The notes beneath the pieces are model-generated. The model worked only from the letters and a program-made list of their open reading frames with translations, was not told where the DNA came from and ran no database searches. From the NCBI GenBank assembly GCA_964571275.1, contig CAZNCQ010000366.1, forward strand, positions 1 through 6,441: a DNA stretch of 6,441 bases. Reading direction: 5' to 3'. Source of the stretch: DASRQZ01 sp964571275 (GTDB lineage Bacteria > Myxococcota_A > Polyangia > Fen-1088). The position numbers were made by a program, and so were the translations under genes. Below, in pieces: positions 1 through 4,525 of the stretch; position 1 is the stretch's first letter, and each line of letters begins with the position of its first letter.

Positions 1-85
1 CGAGCTGCTCGAGAACGCCGCGCCGGGTGGCGTCCGAGAGCGCGGCGAACGAGGCGTCGAGGCCCGCACTGCCATACTGAACCAT
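1..85 (-). CDS. ArsR-family HTH transcriptional repressor, N-terminal part (cut by window edge)
   Basis: Reading the minus strand from the ATG at 85 gives 28 codons beginning MVQYGSAGLDASFAAL and continuing SDATRRGVLEQL to the window edge. The 'LD..FAALSD.TRR.VLE.L' pattern is the first helix and start of the winged-helix domain of ArsR/SmtB-like repressors, in particular the subgroup often paired with SRPBCC/AHSA1 proteins (recalled family knowledge). The recognition helix and any metal-binding residues lie outside the window, so the ligand is unknown. A clear sigma70-like promoter and a palindrome overlap the start, suggesting autorepression. The gene lies downstream of and on the same strand as the MTHFR-like gene, but 202 bp with hairpins and its own promoter separate them, so it is probably a separate transcript. 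Confidence 0.85.
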   Translation of the reverse strand, partial: MVQYGSAGLDASFAALSDATRRGVLEQL

Positions 86-98
86 GTGGCTCAGTATG
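73..98 (-). promoter_or_regulatory. Palindromic operator over the ArsR start codon
   Basis: On the plus strand, CATACTGAACC (73-83) and GGCTCAGTATG (88-98) form an inverted repeat of 11-bp arms with one mismatch around a 4-bp centre; the outer 8 bp are perfect. It covers the ATG and the first codons of the repressor and overlaps the -10 hexamer. This is the expected layout for a dimeric winged-helix autorepressor. The symmetry is seen directly; the binding role is inferred. Confidence 0.7.
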
Positions 99-123
99 TA
101 ACACGCCGATCTGGGGCTCGCAA
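95..123 (-). promoter_or_regulatory. Sigma70-like promoter of the ArsR gene
   Basis: On the minus strand, TTGCGA (118-123) and TACATA (95-100) are separated by exactly 17 bp. Transcription would begin about 88-90, giving a leader of a few bases or none; no Shine-Dalgarno is visible before the ATG at 85. The -10 lies inside the palindrome, so bound repressor would block RNA polymerase. Confidence 0.5.
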
Positions 124-184
124 GCGCCCCTTGGGCCCCGCGCATCGGTAGCGTGAGACGCCCCGGACCAGATGATCACCGGGT

Positions 185-200
185 TCGCGGTCAACCGCGA
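185..200. terminator. Hairpin in the ArsR/MTHFR intergenic region
   Basis: TCGCGG-TCAA-CCGCGA forms a perfect 6-bp stem with a 4-base loop. There is no U-tract on either side, so it is only a weak or Rho-assisted terminator candidate. The rest of the 86-287 gap shows no gene. Confidence 0.3.
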
Positions 201-266
201 TTCCTCCGCGCCGACTCCAATTTCCGTGGCGCTCAAGTAGGCAGTCAGGTCCCCCCGGATCCACTA

Positions 267-284
267 GCGCCGTCCGATCGGCGC
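267..284 (-). terminator. Hairpin just after the MTHFR-like stop codon
   Basis: GCGCCG-TCCGAT-CGGCGC forms a perfect 6-bp GC stem three bases beyond the stop codon (288-290) of the MTHFR-like gene. It has the position of a terminator but lacks a U-run; it may act as a 3'-end stabiliser or a Rho-dependent pause. Confidence 0.4.
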
Positions 285-287
285 GAG

Positions 288-1226
288 CTAATCCATCAGC
301 CGCCGCAAGCGGTGAAGCAGTTCCACCGATGCTTCGATCTCGCGCTTCCGAATCGAGACACTCTCGACGTTCACGCCCAGCGGAACGCCCTTGTCACGGG
401 CATAGTCCCAGGCGTCGGCGAAGATTCGCTCGCAAAGGTCGACGGACGACACCAGGGGATCTGCCGCGTGACGCAGGTCATTTTCCAGCCAGCGTGGGAA
501 CGCGATGCCCAGCCATTTCATGAACGCCAGCGTCTTCTCCGAGCCGCACGGCGAAAGCGTCAGCACGATCGGCACGGGGGCCACGCCTCGCCGCCCCGCC
601 TCGAGCGCGTAGTCCGATAGCAGCGACTTCGTCGAGGTCACGTCGTAGACGGCCTGGCTCACGAAGAAACGACAGCCCGCCGCCGTCTTGGCCAGGATGC
701 GCGCGTGCTCGTCGCCGGTCTGCGCGTGCCGCTCGGCGATGGCGATGCCTCCTAGTAACAAACCCGGCGCGTGCTGCCGCGCCAGCGCGTACGCCTCCGT
801 GAGGCGAAGCCTCGCTGGGGCGCGGCGGCTGGGCGCGCCGACCAGCACCGAAATGCCGGACTCCGCGGGCCGCGCCTGCTCCAGCCACCCCGCGAAGTCG
901 GTCGCGCTGTCTCGACTGACGCAGCGATAGACGATCTTCGGCAGCGACAGGCCGCCCAGGTGGCCATGCGCATAGGCGTGCGGATCCAGCGTCGGCAGGA
1001 AGGGAAACGGCCGCGGCGTCGCCGTCCGCTCGGCCTCGTCCTGGAGGTCGTAGACAATCAGCCCATCCACCGGCAAGGCGGCCAGTCGCGCCTGTTGCTG
1101 GGCCACGATGGCCGGAAGCTCGCTGGGAGGCGTCGCCAGCTTCGGTGGCGCCAGGCCATAGAGGCAAATTCCGGCCTGGCATTCGATGATCTTGTTTCGT
1201 AGCGACACTCGATCACCATAGCGCAT
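288..1226 (-). CDS. Methylenetetrahydrofolate reductase-like flavoprotein
   Basis: A 312-aa protein that reads as an intact, compact member of the methylenetetrahydrofolate reductase superfamily (FAD-binding TIM barrel). Family enzymes reduce 5,10-methylene-THF to 5-methyl-THF in the cytoplasm for methionine synthesis. Supporting motifs are CLYGLAPPK (21-29), GLIVYDLQDE (55-64; the acidic residues sit where the family holds the catalytic Glu/Asp region), LVGAPSR (128-134), GGIAIAERH (159-167), DEHARILAKTAAGCRFFVSQ (172-191), LTLSPCGSEKTLAFMKWLGI (222-241) and FPRWLEND (243-250). The length suits the short single-domain type. The frame is open upstream to 1439, but residues there belong to a different (Bax1-like) remnant, so I start at the ATG at 1226. 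A GTG six codons later, with GGTGA just before it, is an alternative. There is no good SD at 1226. It differs from canonical E. coli-type MetF, so a variant substrate is possible and no symbol is given. Confidence 0.85.
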   Translation of the reverse strand: MRYGDRVSLRNKIIECQAGICLYGLAPPKLATPPSELPAIVAQQQARLAALPVDGLIVYDLQDEAERTATPRPFPFLPTLDPHAYAHGHLGGLSLPKIVYRCVSRDSATDFAGWLEQARPAESGISVLVGAPSRRAPARLRLTEAYALARQHAPGLLLGGIAIAERHAQTGDEHARILAKTAAGCRFFVSQAVYDVTSTKSLLSDYALEAGRRGVAPVPIVLTLSPCGSEKTLAFMKWLGIAFPRWLENDLRHAADPLVSSVDLCERIFADAWDYARDKGVPLGVNVESVSIRKREIEASVELLHRLRRLMD

Positions 1227-1283
1227 GCGCGCGCGGTGGCTTTGACAGGGGCATCCCGCCGACGTCCTAATCGGAGAGTGGCG

Positions 1284-1397
1284 AACTTGCGCTTCGAGGT
1301 ACTCGCGAGTCCAGACACCGACGATCTCGACCAAGAACTTGCGAGCCGAGTCCTGCCGGTGGCGGAGCAGCAAATCGGGGAAGATGAGGCCTCGGTC
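1284..1397 (-). pseudogene. Bax1/DUF790 nuclease, C-terminal domain remnant
   Basis: The frame running into the MTHFR-like start encodes a stretch unlike that enzyme: RGLIFPDLLLRHRQDSARKF followed by LVEIVGVWTREYLEAQV. The 'PD-x(n)-hEIVGxWTxxYL' pattern matches the restriction-endonuclease-like core of DUF790 (Bax1), the nuclease partner of XPB helicase, with candidate catalytic D and E. About 38 residues are recognisable of a protein usually several hundred long. After EYLE the similarity may continue in another frame (RKFATLRLG), suggesting a frameshift near 1288. The XPB N-terminal remnant upstream on the same strand strengthens the call. Unlikely to be functional. Confidence 0.6.
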
Positions 1398-1459
1398 AAG
1401 CGGCATGCCCGACATGCCCATCGACGGGCTCGACCCACGTCAACCGCGGTAGTGACCTG

Positions 1460-1665
1460 CTGGCGGAGTGGCGAACGCGCCGGATGATGCGGGAACGTCG
1501 CGTGCGTGTAGCAATGTAGCAAGCCGGCGTGACGAGGCGCCGGGGGCGGTGGAGACCGTCCAGGAGGCGATCGCCGAGTTGGACGCAGAGCGGATCGATG
1601 CCGCCAAGGCGCGTTTGACGGCGTTCGTGGCCGCCACACGGCGCGCATTTCCGGCGTAGCGAACG
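1460..1665 (+). repeat. Repeat element, copy 1 (49-bp core at 1476-1524)
   Basis: This segment matches 2978-3165 in the same orientation. The core 1476-1524 is identical to 2993-3041 at 48 of 49 positions. About 16 bp to its left match imperfectly, and the right-hand part matches at protein level. The core contains the tandem octamer TGTAGCAA-TGTAGCAA (1507-1522). It lies exactly between the Bax1 and XPB remnants, where the missing parts of those two genes should be. No transposase or terminal inverted repeat is visible, so the mobilisation mechanism is unknown. Confidence 0.75.
1468..1659 (+). CDS. Small helical protein encoded by repeat copy 1 (hypothetical)
   Basis: A 63-aa frame from GTG 1468 to TAG 1657-1659. 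The N-terminal part (APDDAGTSRACSNVAS) is encoded by the conserved core. The C-terminal part (VETVQEAIAELDAERIDAAK then ARLTAFVAATRRAF) should form two amphipathic helices. Copy 2 keeps the same frame relation and the same pattern (EAIDAAIAALDAGETDDA.ARL) although its DNA has diverged, which argues for a real plus-strand protein. I do not recognise a characterised family. The start is uncertain: there is no spaced SD, and in copy 2 the frame is open much further upstream. It runs antisense to the XPB/Bax1 remnants, which fits an insertion. Confidence 0.45.
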   Translation: MANAPDDAGTSRACSNVASRRDEAPGAVETVQEAIAELDAERIDAAKARLTAFVAATRRAFPA

Positions 1666-1674
1666 CAAGCGCCG

Positions 1675-1975
1675 GCGGTTCCCTCGTTCGATCGCGTTCA
1701 TCGATCTCGCCACGATCATTCGCATCCTCGCTGTGGTAGTCGCGCAGCTCAGGACCAGAGAACGCCTCGTCCGGCACTCGGACGTATGCCGTCGTTTCGT
1801 CCGTGACCTGGACACTCTTCGTCCGCAACTCGGCAACGAGCGCGGCGCAGCGGTAGGGTGGAACTCGGTGAACTCCAACCCGCGTGTCCCAGAGAACGCC
1901 AGGAACTGTCGCGAGATCGAGGGGATCACCATCCCGCGTAAGCACGACGGTGCCCCGGTCGAAGGTCAAGCGCAC
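1675..1975 (-). pseudogene. XPB/SSL2-type DNA helicase, N-terminal remnant
   Basis: From GTG 1975, preceded by AAGGGA as a close SD, the minus strand reads MRLTFDRGTVVLTRDG then TVPGVLWDTRVGVHRVPPYR. Such an opening is typical of bacterial XPB-type helicases (short damage-recognition domain, 'LTFDRGTLLL...PGVLWDxRV...APAYRY', recalled family knowledge). It extends to PELRDYHSE (75-83), matching the 'LRxYQ' segment that precedes motif I. The Walker A motif and everything after it are absent; similarity stops by about 1718, shortly before the repeat element. About 86 of an expected 450-600 residues remain. The frame stays open through 1058, but that continuation is antisense to other features and not helicase-like. 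With the Bax1 fragment it marks a former XPB-Bax1 operon. Confidence 0.7.
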
Positions 1976-2077
1976 GTCCCTTAGCTGAGCGAAAGACGTG
2001 CCAAGCGCGGCGCACCGATCCGGCTCCGGCAGACCTCCTGGATCGGCCTGGATGAGTCGGCGGTGGCCGGGCGAGCC

Positions 2078-2111
2078 TTGTTGCTTTGCTCGTACTACGC
2101 TATTAGCGTAG
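2078..2111 (+). promoter_or_regulatory. Promoter and palindromic operator of the higBA-like pair
   Basis: TTGTTG (2078-2083) and TATTAG (2101-2106) have 17-bp spacing, a fair sigma70 promoter. A perfect inverted repeat, CTACGCTA (2095-2102) and TAGCGTAG (2104-2111), surrounds T2103 and covers the -10. The toxin start follows 10 bases later with no SD, so the transcript is likely leaderless or nearly so. The palindrome is the expected site for autorepression by the HTH antitoxin encoded second in the operon (inference). Confidence 0.55.
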
Positions 2112-2121
2112 CGTATTCATC

Positions 2122-2465
2122 ATGGAGCGACCGCTTCAAACCGTCGTCGAGACGGCCGAGTTTCTGGCGCGGTCGTCAAAGTTGATGTCTGACGAGCAGC
2201 GCGCCCGACTGGTGGAGATGTTGGCCCGGGATCCCGAATGCGGCGAGATCATGCGGGGAACCGGCGGGGTGCGAAAGATCCGCGTTGCACTGGCCGGACG
2301 TGGGAAGAGCGGCGGCGCGCGCGTGATCCACTATTTTCACAGTGAGAGGCTTCCCGATTCGCTTTGACTGTGTTCGCGAAGAACAAAAGGGCCAACCTGA
2401 CACTGGCGGAACGAAACGCGATGGCCTTGGTTGTCAGGGCCATCAAGCATCAGTTTGAAGGGTGA
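2122..2465 (+). pseudogene. HigB2/RelE-family toxin, -1 frameshifted
   Basis: The frame from ATG 2122 gives 81 aa and stops at 2365-2367. Residues 39-78 (ECGEIMRGTGGVRKIRVALA then GRGKSGGARVIHYFHSERLP) match the RelE-fold core of HigB2-type ribosome-dependent mRNA interferases, 'GTGGLRKIR...GKGKxGGxRIIYYF'. After P78 the rest of the family pattern continues in the -1 frame from 2358: FALTVFAKNKRANLTLAERN, then NAMALVVRAIKHQFEG, ending at TGA 2463-2465. Restoring one base between 2355 and 2358 would give about 114 aa, the usual length. As written, the protein lacks its last beta strand and C-terminal helix, so it is probably inactive unless this is a sequencing error. The corrected stop overlaps the antitoxin region, as in intact operons. 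Confidence 0.8.
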
Positions 2466-2470
2466 ATAGC

Positions 2471-2806
2471 ATGAGCAAGAAGGCGTTCGATTCGATCATG
2501 GCGGGCCTCCAGGATGCGCTCGCATACACCAAGGACGACAAGACGCGCGGTCGGGCGACGGCTTTCGACGCGGGTGATCTCGACGTCGGGAAGGTGCGCG
2601 GCAAGGTCGGCCTCTCACAGGACGAGTTTGCGCGTGCCTTCGGCGTGAGCGTCGGTACGCTCCGAAACTGGGAACAGAGACGAGTTCGACCGGACGGACC
2701 TGCGCGTGTTCTGCTCACCGTGATCGATCGCGATCCGGTTTCCGTCTTGAAGGCGCTGCGAATCGGCCCGAAGAGAGCGGCGACTAAGCGTCGACGGGCG
2801 GCCTAG
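2471..2806 (+). CDS. HigA2/NadS-like XRE-family antitoxin
   Basis: A 111-aa protein, intact. The N-terminal ~40 residues (MSKKAFDSIMAGLQDALAYT...) form the toxin-binding segment typical of HigA2-type antitoxins. Residues 41-90 are a Cro/C1-type HTH: KVRGKVGLSQDEFARAFGVS, then VGTLRNWEQRRVRPDGPA, with recognition helix near VGTLRNWEQ (61-69). A basic tail (KRAATKRRRAA) closes it. I chose ATG 2471 over GTG 2462 because GAAGGG (2457-2462) sits 8 bases upstream as an SD, whereas nothing precedes the GTG. The SD lies within the corrected end of the toxin gene, so translation is coupled in an intact operon. It should neutralise the RelE-like toxin and repress the operon; with the toxin frameshifted it may act only as a repressor or an anti-addiction remnant. 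Confidence 0.88.
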   Translation: MSKKAFDSIMAGLQDALAYTKDDKTRGRATAFDAGDLDVGKVRGKVGLSQDEFARAFGVSVGTLRNWEQRRVRPDGPARVLLTVIDRDPVSVLKALRIGPKRAATKRRRAA

Positions 2807-2811
2807 TCGAT

Positions 2812-2838
2812 CGGACCCGGATACCCTACCCGGGTCCG
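2812..2838. terminator. Hairpin downstream of the antitoxin
   Basis: CGGACCCGG (2812-2820) and CCGGGTCCG (2830-2838) form a perfect 9-bp stem with a 9-base loop, starting five bases past the antitoxin stop codon. The position fits a terminator for the toxin-antitoxin operon, but no U-tract follows. Confidence 0.5.
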
Positions 2839-2870
2839 CCGACCGACGCGTTCGGCAATATCATTAGGTT

Positions 2871-2898
2871 TTGTGGAGGCGCCGGGAGTCGAACCCGG
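2871..2898 (-). other. Orphan 3' end of a tmRNA/tRNA gene (T-arm plus acceptor strand)
   Basis: Read on the minus strand, 2882-2898 is CCGGG-TTCGACT-CCCGG, a perfect 5-bp T-stem with the canonical 7-base TTCRANY loop. It is followed by CGCCTCC and A (2874-2881), then CAA where CCA would be. The CGCCTCCA end is typical of tmRNA (ssrA) 3' ends and also occurs in some tRNAs. No matching 5' acceptor, D-arm or tag-peptide region is found upstream on the minus strand, so only the 3' part is present. Such 3' ends are classical integration sites, so this is most likely an att-site relic. It also explains the plus-strand translation WRRRESNPG, an artefact of reading a T-arm antisense. Confidence 0.7.
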
Positions 2899-2987
2899 GT
2901 TCGATCATTATCGCGGAGAATGCGGGAGCGATCGGGAGCATAGATTCGGGCGAAGAATCGGGGGCTTGCGGGGACACTGGCGGGACG

Positions 2988-3165
2988 GCAAGCGCGCCGG
3001 ATGATGCGGGAACGTCGCGTGCGTGTAGCAGTGTAGCAAGCGGGACGACGCCCGCCGCGCTGCTCGAGGCCATCGACGCCGCGATCGCGGCTCTGGACGC
3101 TGGAGAGACCGACGATGCCAGGCACGGTTGCACGGGTTGGCGGAAGCGGTCCGGGCCAACCCTAC
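2988..3165 (+). pseudogene. Small helical protein of repeat copy 2, frameshifted
   Basis: The plus frame reads ASAPDDAGTSRACSSVASGT then TPAALLEAIDAAIAALDAGE, paralogous to the protein of copy 1. Near 3118-3122 the frame goes off: adding one base after AGG (3119-3121) would restore DDARARLHGLAEAVRANPT, aligning with DAAKARLTAFVAATRRAF in copy 1. This looks like a one-base deletion. No credible start is visible; the open frame reaches back through the antisense tmRNA/tRNA fragment to TTG 2871, which is not a believable N-terminus. Function unknown. Confidence 0.4.
3134..3162 (-). terminator. Hairpin at the end of the lipoprotein operon
   Basis: GGGTTGGC (3134-3141) and GCCAACCC (3155-3162) form a perfect 8-bp stem around a 13-base loop. 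On the minus strand it starts at the last base of the lipoprotein stop codon (3162-3164). No U-run follows. It may be the 3'-end structure of the two-gene operon; it also marks the border with repeat copy 2. Confidence 0.45.
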
Positions 3166-3665
3166 CAGTCAAACTTCTGTGGCGACGTCTTGGCTACCCA
3201 CCCGACACCCTTGCGGGTGACCGCACCCTCGACGGTTCCGCAGCCGTTGAACGCCACTCGGTTCGGTTGCTTGCGCCATTCGGCGCGCTCGACCCGCGCC
3301 GTGAACTGCCGGCCGCCGCCTCGATCCTCCTCGAATCCGACCAGCACCACGCCCTGCGTGGGTGCTTGCTGGGGCTTTTGCCCGATTCGGACGACCCACC
3401 CATGCGCCTGACAGGTGATGGTCTCGAGGGGCATCGGGTCGAAGCCAACGCCCTCGGCGTAGGTGAGGCCATGGGCCGTCGCTACTCCGCGAACGCAACC
3501 CTCTTCGAGGGTGGTGTAGTTGTCCGTGAACGGCCCGAGGATTCGCTGAACGGTCTCGAGGACGAGTGGACAATAGTCAACGCCGCCCGTGGCCGGTCGT
3601 GATGGTGCAGGCGCGACCGTTCCGGCGCAGCTGGTCAAAACCGCTAGGAAGATCCAGCGGCTCAT
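3162..3665 (-). CDS. Cysteine-containing lipoprotein, partner of the CHAT-like protein (hypothetical)
   Basis: A 167-aa protein beginning MSRWIFLAVLTSCAG: a short n-region, a hydrophobic stretch and a lipobox L10-T-S-C13, so it is very likely exported and lipid-anchored at C13. The mature part opens with a Pro/Ala linker (16-28) and carries four further cysteines (C32, C57, C85, C142), which could form two disulfides in the periplasm. No known domain is recognised. Residues 34-70 look helical and 83-165 look beta-rich (TITCQAHGWVVRI, QGVVLVGFEE, FTARVERAEW). Its ATG (3663-3665) overlaps the TGA (3662-3664) of the upstream gene, so the two are translationally coupled and probably act together. 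There is no Asp at +2, so outer-membrane sorting is the default expectation in a Gram-negative cell. The start is fixed by the signal sequence. Confidence 0.75.
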   Translation of the reverse strand: MSRWIFLAVLTSCAGTVAPAPSRPATGGVDYCPLVLETVQRILGPFTDNYTTLEEGCVRGVATAHGLTYAEGVGFDPMPLETITCQAHGWVVRIGQKPQQAPTQGVVLVGFEEDRGGGRQFTARVERAEWRKQPNRVAFNGCGTVEGAVTRKGVGWVAKTSPQKFDW

Positions 3666-4231
3666 TTCGGGGTTGCTTGCGCCACCGGGCCGAGATGAAA
3701 CACCGGCTGTGACAAAATTCGAAAATCCGTGAGTTGCATCGTTTGCATGTTTACCTCGATGTCGTCGAACCGCCTTCCGCGGAGCGTACCCACCTTGATA
3801 CGCGGGACGAGTGACGACAGAAGAGCGCCGATGGCGGAGCTGTTGCACCCGAAAATGTCCACGTGCTCGACGGTCGAGCCCATCAGCACTTGAGCAACCT
3901 GCTGCGCCGTGATCCGATGCAGTGGTAGCAGAGTGACACCGTCGGTGAGAGCATGTCCGTAGTAGATGAGACGCGTATAGCGGCCGCGCGCCAACAAGCT
4001 GCCGAGCGTCTGGACGTCGGGGACAAACCGGTAGTCGGCTCGCGCGAGGTCCGAGACTTCCGTCCCCGCGAAAGCGAGCAACGCGGTTCGCAAGAGTCGC
4101 TCGAAGTTCTCGCGAACTGCGCCCGCGAACGTCTTGGGCTCGAACTGCCACGTCTGGTGGAGATTCACACCAGTACGACTGAAGAGCTTGATCTTGTTCG
4201 GCGGTACTCCGTACGCGACCAACACGGACAT
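3662..4231 (-). CDS. Caspase/CHAT-like (clan CD) protein, putative peptidase
   Basis: A 189-aa protein with no signal peptide or membrane segment. Residues 86-142 have the look of a clan CD peptidase core: a hydrophobic strand ending in the His (TRLIYYGHALTDG, H93), a short linker with LLPLHRITAQQVAQVL, then a strand ending in the nucleophile position (VEHVDIFGCNSSAIGALLSS, C129). The 36-residue His-to-Cys spacing and the 'hhGHx...DxhGCxS' pattern resemble CHAT/caspase domains; this is motif reading, not a search result. Residues 30-80 would be a helical N-terminal part preceding the core. The start is secure: AGGAGG (4238-4243) is six bases upstream of the ATG. Its stop overlaps the start of a lipoprotein gene. 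The substrate is unknown; the lipoprotein is an obvious candidate partner. An alternative is a catalytically dead caspase fold. Confidence 0.6.
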   Translation of the reverse strand: MSVLVAYGVPPNKIKLFSRTGVNLHQTWQFEPKTFAGAVRENFERLLRTALLAFAGTEVSDLARADYRFVPDVQTLGSLLARGRYTRLIYYGHALTDGVTLLPLHRITAQQVAQVLMGSTVEHVDIFGCNSSAIGALLSSLVPRIKVGTLRGRRFDDIEVNMQTMQLTDFRILSQPVFHLGPVAQATPK

Positions 4232-4237
4232 GCTTAG

Positions 4238-4256
4238 CCTCCTATCCCACAGGAGG
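4238..4256 (-). promoter_or_regulatory. Hairpin sequestering the SD of the CHAT-like gene
   Basis: On the minus-strand transcript, CCTCCT (4251-4256) pairs perfectly with AGGAGG (4238-4243) across a 7-base loop. The second arm is the Shine-Dalgarno for ATG 4231, so the ribosome site is fully buried when the hairpin forms. A -10-like TAGAAT lies at 4296-4301 upstream, without a convincing -35. The rest of the 4257-4484 gap shows no gene; CCCTGA-N8-TCAGGG near 4324-4343 is a further short hairpin. Confidence 0.5.
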
Positions 4257-4484
4257 TATCGGTTGCAAGCTAGGCCGGTTGCTAACCAGCGGCGGATTCT
4301 AAAAAATTCTGGGGAGGTGCGCCCCTGAAGGTCGGCTCAGGGCACGCATCGATTTCGGCGGAGGGACGGGAGGGCGATCTGGAACACTCACCTGCCTGAG
4401 GATCCGAAGCCGAGTGGCGAAAGCCGCATCGCGGCGCTTCAGTGATCTCACCGCGTCGGCGCGGTCGTGGCACCACGATTACCC

Positions 4485-4520
4485 TTGCTGTCCCCGGCTG
4501 TGTGAGTAATATTTTACTCA
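4485..4520 (+). promoter_or_regulatory. Promoter and palindromic operator of the TacAT-like operon
   Basis: TTGCTG (4485-4490) and TAATAT (4507-4512) are 16 bp apart. TGAGTAA (4503-4509) and TTACTCA (4514-4520) form a perfect 7-bp inverted repeat around TATT, covering the -10. The ATG at 4526 follows within about 8 bases of the expected start site, with no SD. The layout matches an antitoxin-bound operator blocking its own promoter. The role is inferred from position and symmetry. Confidence 0.6.
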
Positions 4521-4525
4521 TCACC

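Larger units (their letters stand above)
2978..3165 (+). repeat. Repeat element, copy 2 (49-bp core at 2993-3041)
   Basis: Direct-repeat partner of the element at 1460-1665, 1517 bp away and in the same orientation. The core has a single substitution (G3031 versus A1514), which breaks one of the two TGTAGCAA octamers. Flanks diverge at DNA level but keep a related protein pattern. The orphan tmRNA/tRNA 3' end lies about 95 bp to its left, a link absent from copy 1. Recombination between the copies would remove the XPB remnant, the toxin-antitoxin pair and the RNA-gene fragment as one circle. Confidence 0.75.

Noticed and set aside
251..267. GGATCCACTAG resembles a cloning-vector polylinker.
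   Set aside because: The match is only 11 bases and the flanks do not continue as vector sequence; chance is sufficient.
1058..1670. Continuation of the XPB frame for 200 codons.
   Set aside because: It passes antisense through the repeat and out of frame through the Bax1 and MTHFR regions, with Arg/Ser/Pro-rich content typical of a shadow frame in GC-rich DNA.
2361..2368. CTTTGAC at the toxin's premature stop is identical to the CTT-TGA-C shift site of release factor 2 genes, hinting at programmed frameshifting.
   Set aside because: That signal gives a +1 shift, which here leads to an unrelated frame. The toxin homology lies in the -1 frame, and no SD-like stimulator is positioned before it.
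2871..3602. Long plus-strand open frame of 243 codons.
   Set aside because: Its start reads an RNA-gene 3' end antisense, its middle is the repeat-encoded protein and its end is antisense to the lipoprotein gene; it is a composite artefact.
3666..4151. In-frame upstream extension of the lipoprotein (162 extra codons).
   Set aside because: It is the other frame of the CHAT-like gene; the signal peptide and ATGA overlap fix the start at 3665.
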